From: Larix sibirica | Taxonomy: Eukaryota; Streptophyta; Pinopsida; Pinales; Pinaceae | Length of the DNA: 12,692 bases | Assembly (NCBI GenBank): GCA_004151065.3 | Contig: NWUY0300037722.1 | Coordinates: 15,960-28,651, forward strand | Direction of reading: 5' to 3' | Made by a program: the position numbers and the translations under genes | The notes under the pieces: generated by a model | Told to the model about the DNA's origin: nothing | The model's database searches: none | What the model saw: only the letters and a program-made list of their open reading frames with translations | Part shown: one piece after another, positions 8,176-12,692 of the stretch | How positions within the stretch are numbered: the first letter of the stretch is position 1 | Layout: each line of letters begins with the position of its first letter

Positions 8176-9340
8176 ATGTCTGAATTACCTAGAGAGAATG
8201 AGGGATCTGTTGAAGAAACATCATTAACATATGAACACATATTCCTCAATATCTTAGATGACCACTGGTACGGTGATATTTTAATATACTTACAAACCTG
8301 GAGGGTCCCACCTCAGTCTACTTGTGAACAAAGATGCAAAATACGTCACCATGCATGACACTATGTTATTATTGGTGATACACTTTACCATCTTGGTGTA
8401 GACACCATTCTTAGACGTTTCTTAGTTCACGAAGAAGCCATAAAGGTCATGAATGATTGCCATAGTTGGGCATGTGGTGATCATTTATATGGGATGGGAA
8501 CAACCTAGAAAATTGATCGTGTAGGATATTTTTGGCCCTCAATATTCAGATATTGTCACAAGTCCATTAAAAAGTGTCACCCTTGTCATACATTTACTAA
8601 GAAGATGTGCGCTCATCCCGTGCCTCTTCATCTAGCCATCACTGTCGGTCCCTTCACTAAGTGTGCGATTGACTTTAATGCATGTACCCTGGCATCAATA
8701 AATGGTCATAAGTGTATCATTGTGGCCATAGACTGCTTTTACAAATTGGGTTGAAGCGATGCCAACATTTCGATGTGACCGTGAAATTGCAACACACTTT
8801 GTTTTTAACTAGATAATCACTCGATTTGGCATACCTAGTGATATTGTAACTAATAATGGTTCTCATTTTCAAAATAAAATGATGTCACAACTATCAGAAA
8901 AACTTGGTTTCCATCAAGACTTCTCATCGCCATACTACCCTCAGCCTAATGGCCAAGTAGAAGCTGTGAATAAATCTTTAAAAACCATGTTACAAATAAT
9001 GGTGAACAAACATTGGTCCAATTTGCACATTATGATTTATCTTTCTCTCTAGACATATTGAACCTTCATTAAAATTGTGATGAGGTTCACTCCTTCCCAG
9101 TTAGTTCACGGAATCGAGGTTGTCTTACCTATAGAGTGTGAAATTTGATCGCTCAAGTTAGTGGTGGAACTCTTACCAGGCACCAATGAGTTATAAAAAA
9201 CACTTGTTATATATAGAAAAATTAAATGAGCACAGAAAGGATGTGTTTACTGCAATTGAGGTAAACAAAAAATGTGTTAAGGCACAATATGTGTTAGTAC
9301 CTAGGTCTACACCTAGGATTTCCTACTTCGAAAAAACTTG
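8176..9340 (+). pseudogene. Integrase remnant
   Basis: Integrase would insert the DNA copy into the genome. Frame 1 has a lead-in (DDHWYGDILIYLQTWRVPP, TILRRFLVHEEA) and an HHCC zinc-binding domain with His at 8461 and 8482 and Cys at 8575 and 8584 (H-x6-H-x30-C-x2-C). The first catalytic Asp is at 8671 (AIDF). A one-base insertion in the T run 8737-8740 moves the frame to 2. The second Asp is Asn (AAT 8852-8854, in IVTNNGSHF). The Glu is at 8960 (PNGQVEAVN), and the 35-residue spacing is kept. Frame 3 takes over at about 9209 (EKLNEHRKDV, KKCVKAQY), and similarity fades by 9340. Stops lie at 8356, 8506, 8810, 9050, 9059, 9146 and 9194. The usual C-terminal tail is missing. Confidence 0.93.
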
Positions 9341-9610
9341 AGACTTAAAATTTTTTTATCTCTTTTAAACCTTCCTCAAGACATTTTCCTAAGACAAAAA
9401 TTTATCCTTGAAGATATTCTATATAAATTTTATGCTTGCTTATTCTTTCTTGTTTTCAGTTTGATAATTGGTTTGTTAAACAAGTTAAGTTGGCACAAAG
9501 TTTGCATTATTGTCCTAATTAGTCTTGTAGGTGTTACTTTTGTGTCCATTCCTCAACATTTGAAGAAAATAAACTAGCTCCAAATATAGAAATGTTCCAG
9601 GTTTTCGTGA
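9341..9610 (+). other. Unassigned AT-rich stretch after integrase
   Basis: A frame of 79 codons is open at 9338-9574, and its peptide is very hydrophobic (YACLFFLVFSLIIGLL, VCIIVLISLVGVTFV). T-rich DNA gives such peptides by chance, and there is no signal or glycoprotein pattern to suggest an envelope gene. The stretch may be the 3' untranslated part of element 1, but I see neither a clear polypurine tract nor a TG...CA LTR start. Confidence 0.4.
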
Positions 9611-9684
9611 TGTAGAACTATTATGCAATTGCAGTGCAAAACTGTTTCGCAATTGCATTGTAGAATTGGTGACTGTTTGTTGCA
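9611..9684. repeat. Three degenerate tandem units built on GCAATTGCA
   Basis: Units at 9611-9633, 9634-9657 and 9658-9684 (23, 24 and 27 bases) share a start of the form TGTAGAA or TGCAAAACTG and an end of GCAATTGCA (units 1 and 2) or GTTGCA (unit 3). A partial fourth start, GAACTG, follows. TGCAATTGCA in unit 1 is a perfect 10-bp palindrome. It is probably a decayed minisatellite of no known function. Confidence 0.5.
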
Positions 9685-9859
9685 GAACTGCCTATAGGTG
9701 ACTTTTTTAGTCACTGACTTTGAGTGCAATTTTTGAGAAATTGGAGATGAATTTAAAAAAATGGGAACATGAGTTTTGTCAGGAATGGGCCCAATTACAA
9801 AAACCTTCCTCATATTTTACATAGGTGTTACATTCTAGGAGGTATAGGTGGTACATTAA

Positions 9860-10219
9860 ATCTCTTTTTCCAATATTTCGCCAGATTTAATTTCTGCAAA
9901 TTTTTTGTTCCAACTTGATTCTTATTTTATGGATGAATGTATCTTTAACTCACCAAATATTTTGAGGGAGTTAAGCAAATGGTTGATAACATCATGTGAA
10001 GTTCATTTACTACAGATAATTCAATATTCCACATATTTAGCATGCAGAATATTACACCGAGATTTCGAGGAGACTTCATCATCAGTTAACTGCTTCTTAA
10101 TTGGAAATCAGATGAGAACAAAGGCTGGATCTCCAAATTGTTGTTACAGATGCTTGGGTTTTTGCATTGACAGGAAGAAATATCACTCTACAGTTGTCAT
10201 TACAATTCTAGAATTTTAG
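9860..10219 (+). CDS. Unrecognised 119-codon open frame, possible exon fragment
   Basis: I do not recognise this protein. The frame is open from 9860 to the TAG at 10217-10219, and its first ATG is at 9929. Unlike most open frames here, the peptide has a balanced composition: HLLQIIQYSTYLACRILH, then DFEETSSSVNCFLIGNQ, a basic turn (MRTKAGSPN) and a Cys-rich end (CCYRCLGFC) followed by DRKKYHSTVVITILEF. A pyrimidine-rich stretch ending in CGCCAG (9884) would make a fair splice acceptor, and the DNA after the stop turns strongly AT-rich like a 3' untranslated region. It could be the last exon of a host gene, a captured gene piece, or chance. Four Cys in nine residues might bind metal, but the spacing matches no family I know. 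Confidence 0.35.
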   Translation: MSFSNISPDLISANFLFQLDSYFMDECIFNSPNILRELSKWLITSCEVHLLQIIQYSTYLACRILHRDFEETSSSVNCFLIGNQMRTKAGSPNCCYRCLGFCIDRKKYHSTVVITILEF

Positions 10220-10418
10220 TTTATTAAATATGTATAAACTTTGTTTTAAATATTTTGTTTTAGTGAGTTGAGTAGGAGATAAGACTTCAAAACTCAATCT
10301 ATAATTTGATGAGGTGTCCATCATAAATAGGATCTAGAATAATTTTGATCAAGTTGAATCATCTTTTGATTCTCAGTCTAATCTTAGTAAGTGAATGTTT
10401 CTCGAACCCCAAAGAAGG
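10220..10418. other. AT-rich spacer
   Basis: There are no open frames of note. The stretch ends in a short C then purine-rich run (CCCCAAAGAAGG) immediately before the proposed LTR start at 10419. A polypurine tract would be expected before a 3' LTR, not a 5' LTR, so this resemblance may be accidental. Confidence 0.4.
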
Positions 10419-11003
10419 TGTCATGATAATTATGTTGTAAAATCTATATATTGTAGAACTCAAGAGGAGAAGAGGGGTTCAATCTTGGTGGCAAAAGGGT
10501 GGTCTTATTGTTTTGTAAGACACATTACAGTACTTTTGAGCTTATGATAAACAATGGAATATGAAATGTGTTCCTTCTTAAATGTTTTGATTGATTATTA
10601 GATGAATTACATAATGATATGCACTGCATGAATTAAATGGTAGAACTAGTGATATAAATTCTATTTATATTTACTGCCTGTAGTTTATGGTATGTTCTTT
10701 CCATTTTTGTATATAACGCTATTGTATGAAAAATAATTTGTGAATGCATGAAAGAAACATAATTCTACTATTCATTTATGTATTTCCTCTCAATCTTATG
10801 GTTGTAACTCTTGGCAGTTTCAGTTCATAATTCAGGCTTGGTTCATAGTTCTTCCTGTACTTTATAGTCTTTCTATATATACAGACCTTCCCAAGTCCAA
10901 TATTCAGCTAACCGTTTGAAACCAAACTTATGTATTTCATTTCCCTTTCCCAAGTGGCCTAGATTTTCCCTATAGCAGTCCAATGCAGAACTTAGGGATA
11001 ACA
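10419..11003 (+). repeat. Candidate 5' LTR of element 2
   Basis: The right edge is set by the CA at 11002-11003, followed by TTTTC and the primer-binding site. The left edge (TGTCATGATA at 10419) is only the best TG start that I see and gives a plausible length of 585 bases. A TATA box at 10874 leaves about 95 bases for the transcribed LTR end, which fits plant LTRs. The partner LTR is outside the window, so the left edge is unverified. Confidence 0.4.
10874..10881 (+). promoter_or_regulatory. TATA box candidate in the LTR of element 2
   Basis: TATATATA followed by CAGACC lies about 130 bases before the primer-binding site. Transcription would start near 10905-10910, inside the proposed LTR. 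The support is the match plus its position. AT-rich surroundings weaken it. Confidence 0.4.
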
Positions 11004-11008
11004 TTTTC

Positions 11009-11027
11009 TCGTGCCATTGTCAGGGAT
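11009..11027 (+). other. Decayed tRNA-Asp-type primer-binding site
   Basis: TCGTGCCATTGTCAGGGAT matches the complement of the plant tRNA-Asp 3' end (TGGCGCCGTTGCCGGGGAT, from memory) at 14 of 19 positions. Four of the five differences are C to T or G to A, the changes expected from deamination of methylated cytosine. It sits five bases after a CA end and 163 bases before a Gag reading frame, exactly where minus-strand synthesis would be primed. Confidence 0.6.
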
Positions 11028-11190
11028 GAAGTAACGAAGCTATTTCTCCCCAAGCCGTACAACAATGACTAGATCCAATTCTTAATGGTGAATAAGAACT
11101 GGCATCGAATACTGACTGCAATCATTCACCTGGAATTTCCATTGAAGAATCCAATGGAAACTCCACTCTTTCAAGATATCCGGTGCTCGA

Positions 11191-12692
11191 ATGTCCACTA
11201 TTCTAACTCAAAGGTTTGCACCATTTGACTTTTCTTCTATTCCTGGTTTTCCTAATGATGTTCTTGATATGGATGAATGGGGAGATATTCTTCCCATATT
11301 CAGAGAAGATGAAGAAGATAATCCTGTACAACACCTTGTTATGTTTCATGAATGTATGAATCAACTAGATCTACATCACGAGGATGTATGCCTGAAGATG
11401 TTCATGTACTCTTTGAAGAGTGACGCACGACAATGGTATCGATATCTTCCTTCCTCTAGTATTTAATCATTGAAGGAGTTTCATGCTTTCTTTCTAAATC
11501 ATTGTAGAAGAATTTTCCCTGTTGATTTTTTATTTGAAGACTGTTGTGAAACATTTGTGTTGAATCTTCAGCATAGGAAATATTGTTCTTATAATAGTGA
11601 GGAAGAAAGTGAATTTATTAATGAAGACATCCTCCAAGTTAGAAATGTTGAAGATATATCTGATAGATGTTCACATGGTTTAAATGTTGAAGATGATGAT
11701 AATTATTAGTATGATGAAACCTTTGTTGATCTAAGTTCTTGTGAAGGCTCATTGCTTTTAAATGATCACATACATCCAATTCTTGAAGAATTTAATTTTG
11801 ATCATGGTGATCTTGTTATTATGAATGCTCTTGAAGTATTTTCTACCCAAGAATAGCATGATCAAGTAAATGATAAAAATTCATTTCACAAAAAATTTGA
11901 TTATCACATTTTAAAAATCAAAGAGGCTTTGACCTTACCCATAGATGATTATCGTTTTGAAAATGTTGATCAATTACAGGGCTATTACCAGTTGTCCCTT
12001 TCACAAAGTATTTTTATCAACAGTTTTATGATAGCAGTGAGGGATCAGATCCTATTTATGACAATTATGATTCAAAGTCAAAATTTGGTTTTGAATAGTA
12101 GGTTTTTACACCAAAATGTAGCAGTGAGACAATGCATAACAACTATAAATCAAAACCATTGGAAGGCAAAGAAGGAGATGAACAACAGTTTCGAAAGAAA
12201 TTTCTTGAACCTTTGATTACCATCCTTGAAATGGAAGTAAAAAAGATTAGTCAGGAAGTAGTGAAGGTTGAATACTTTTGGACATAGCCCATTCATTTGA
12301 AACATAAACAAGAGGAAATTTTTGATAGTTTTAATGATTTAGTGACTACCTACATGAATTGAATCTCTTCGGAGGTAAAAAATGTTGCAGCATTTGGCAT
12401 GCACTCAAATTGTAGTACGTTGAAACACAAAAATGAAGGTAGTAAGGAGGATAATGATGAGTTACTAGAACCATCTGTAAAGTTTTCTTCCCCACCAAAT
12501 GATAAGCAACAGTTTCAAAAAATCAGTGACTCGTTGATATTCTTGAACCAAAAGTAGAACAAGATAGCTACAGAGCAGTCAATGTTGAAGATACTCAGAA
12601 GAAGCTCATTTTTTTTGGACAGCACGAAGAGGTAAATTTCTATGATCGAGATTCCACCTTTTTTTTATGATCTAGTGTCCATATATATGAAG
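11191..12692 (+). pseudogene. gag: Gag remnant of element 2 with acidic C-terminal region
   Basis: Frame 1 begins MSTILTQRFAPFDF at 11191 and contains a retrotransposon Gag domain: FREDEEDNPVQHLVMF, HHEDVCLKMFMYSLKSDA, RQWYRYLPSSSI, then after a TAA (11464) SLKEFHAFFLNHCRR and FLFEDCCETF. The Trp-Tyr-x-x-Leu-Pro core and the following F.L...F helix are typical. The rest is rich in Asp, Glu, Asn and Ser. Stops lie at 11464, 11707 and 11854. At about 11980 the readable frame moves to frame 3 (YQQFYDSSEGSDP), with stops at 12096, 12099, 12285, 12360 and 12555, and a further shift puts frame 2 in use at 12530-12667 (LVDILEPKVEQD). No zinc knuckle is visible before the edge. The region is not functional. 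Confidence 0.8.

Larger units (their letters stand above)
3193..9340 (+). mobile_element. Decayed Ty3/gypsy LTR retrotransposon, internal region (element 1)
   Basis: Gag, zinc knuckle, aspartic protease, reverse transcriptase (YIDD), RNase H and integrase (HHCC zinc finger and catalytic core) follow one another on the + strand. Protease-RT-RNase H-integrase is the Ty3/gypsy order, with integrase last. The long conserved linker between protease and RT, and an RNase H lacking its first Asp, resemble plant Tat/Ogre-like relatives, but this lineage call is tentative. The coding frame runs in frame 3 for gag, then mainly in frame 1 from 5662 to 8740, then frames 2 and 3. About 21 nonsense codons, at least six frameshifts and one deletion of roughly 30 codons make it inactive. 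No LTR pair, primer-binding site or 3' polypurine tract could be assigned, so the outer limits are those of coding similarity only. Confidence 0.95.
10419..12692 (+). mobile_element. 5' part of a second decayed LTR retrotransposon (element 2)
   Basis: Three signs appear in the expected order on the + strand: a candidate LTR starting TG and ending CA, a degenerate tRNA-Asp-type primer-binding site five bases later, and a Gag-like coding region starting 163 bases after that. The element runs off the window, so pol, the 3' LTR and target-site duplications cannot be seen. The Gag differs from that of element 1, so this is another family, probably Ty3/gypsy of the Athila-like kind, which uses this primer type. 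The LTR limits are a proposal. The Gag is firmer. Confidence 0.7.

Noticed and set aside
9338-9577. Hydrophobic 79-codon frame as an envelope-like gene
   Set aside because: Hydrophobic peptides are expected from T-rich DNA, and there is no signal peptide, cysteine pattern or family resemblance.
1-12692. tRNA, rRNA or CRISPR features, or a novel defence-type system
   Set aside because: No cloverleaf-like, ribosomal or regularly spaced repeat pattern was seen on either strand by eye. The content is explained by plant retroelement decay.

Overview
The window looks like intergenic, repeat-rich DNA from a seed plant nuclear genome. It is AT-rich, has no compact gene layout, and contains two decayed LTR retrotransposons of plant Ty3/gypsy type. 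Species cannot be named from the sequence. No intact protein-coding gene, tRNA, rRNA or CRISPR array was found. Every recognisable coding stretch is a broken retroelement gene.

Layout. (1) Bases 1-307 are a fragment of a retroelement protease region, a second copy of 5905-6179 (about 92% identical, no indels). It stops exactly at the only ambiguous base, N308. (2) Bases 309 to about 3190 are AT-rich with no gene I can support, only palindromes, a purine tract and a TATA-like motif. (3) From about 3193 to 9340 lies the internal region of element 1 on the + strand: an acidic Q/N-rich leader, gag with a zinc knuckle, protease, a family-specific linker, reverse transcriptase, RNase H and integrase. 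It carries about 21 stop codons in pol, several frameshifts and a deletion in the reverse transcriptase. I see no LTR pair for it. (4) Bases 9340-10418 have no element coding. They hold a small degenerate tandem repeat and an unrecognised 119-codon open frame (9860-10219). (5) From about 10419 to the window end is the 5' part of element 2: a candidate LTR, a TATA box, a decayed primer-binding site resembling a tRNA-Asp complement, then a broken gag with an acidic tail that runs off the edge.

How the parts relate. In a working element Gag would form the particle, and protease, reverse transcriptase/RNase H and integrase would mature it, copy it and insert it. Neither element here could do this by itself. 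Most stops look like C-to-T or G-to-A changes (CAG to TAG, CGA to TGA, TGG to TAG/TGA), as expected for old, methylated, silenced plant transposons. The most informative points are the nonsense codon shared by the two protease copies, the frameshift at an AC repeat, the primer-binding site that marks element 2, and the unassigned open frame between the elements. I found no convincing new biological system.
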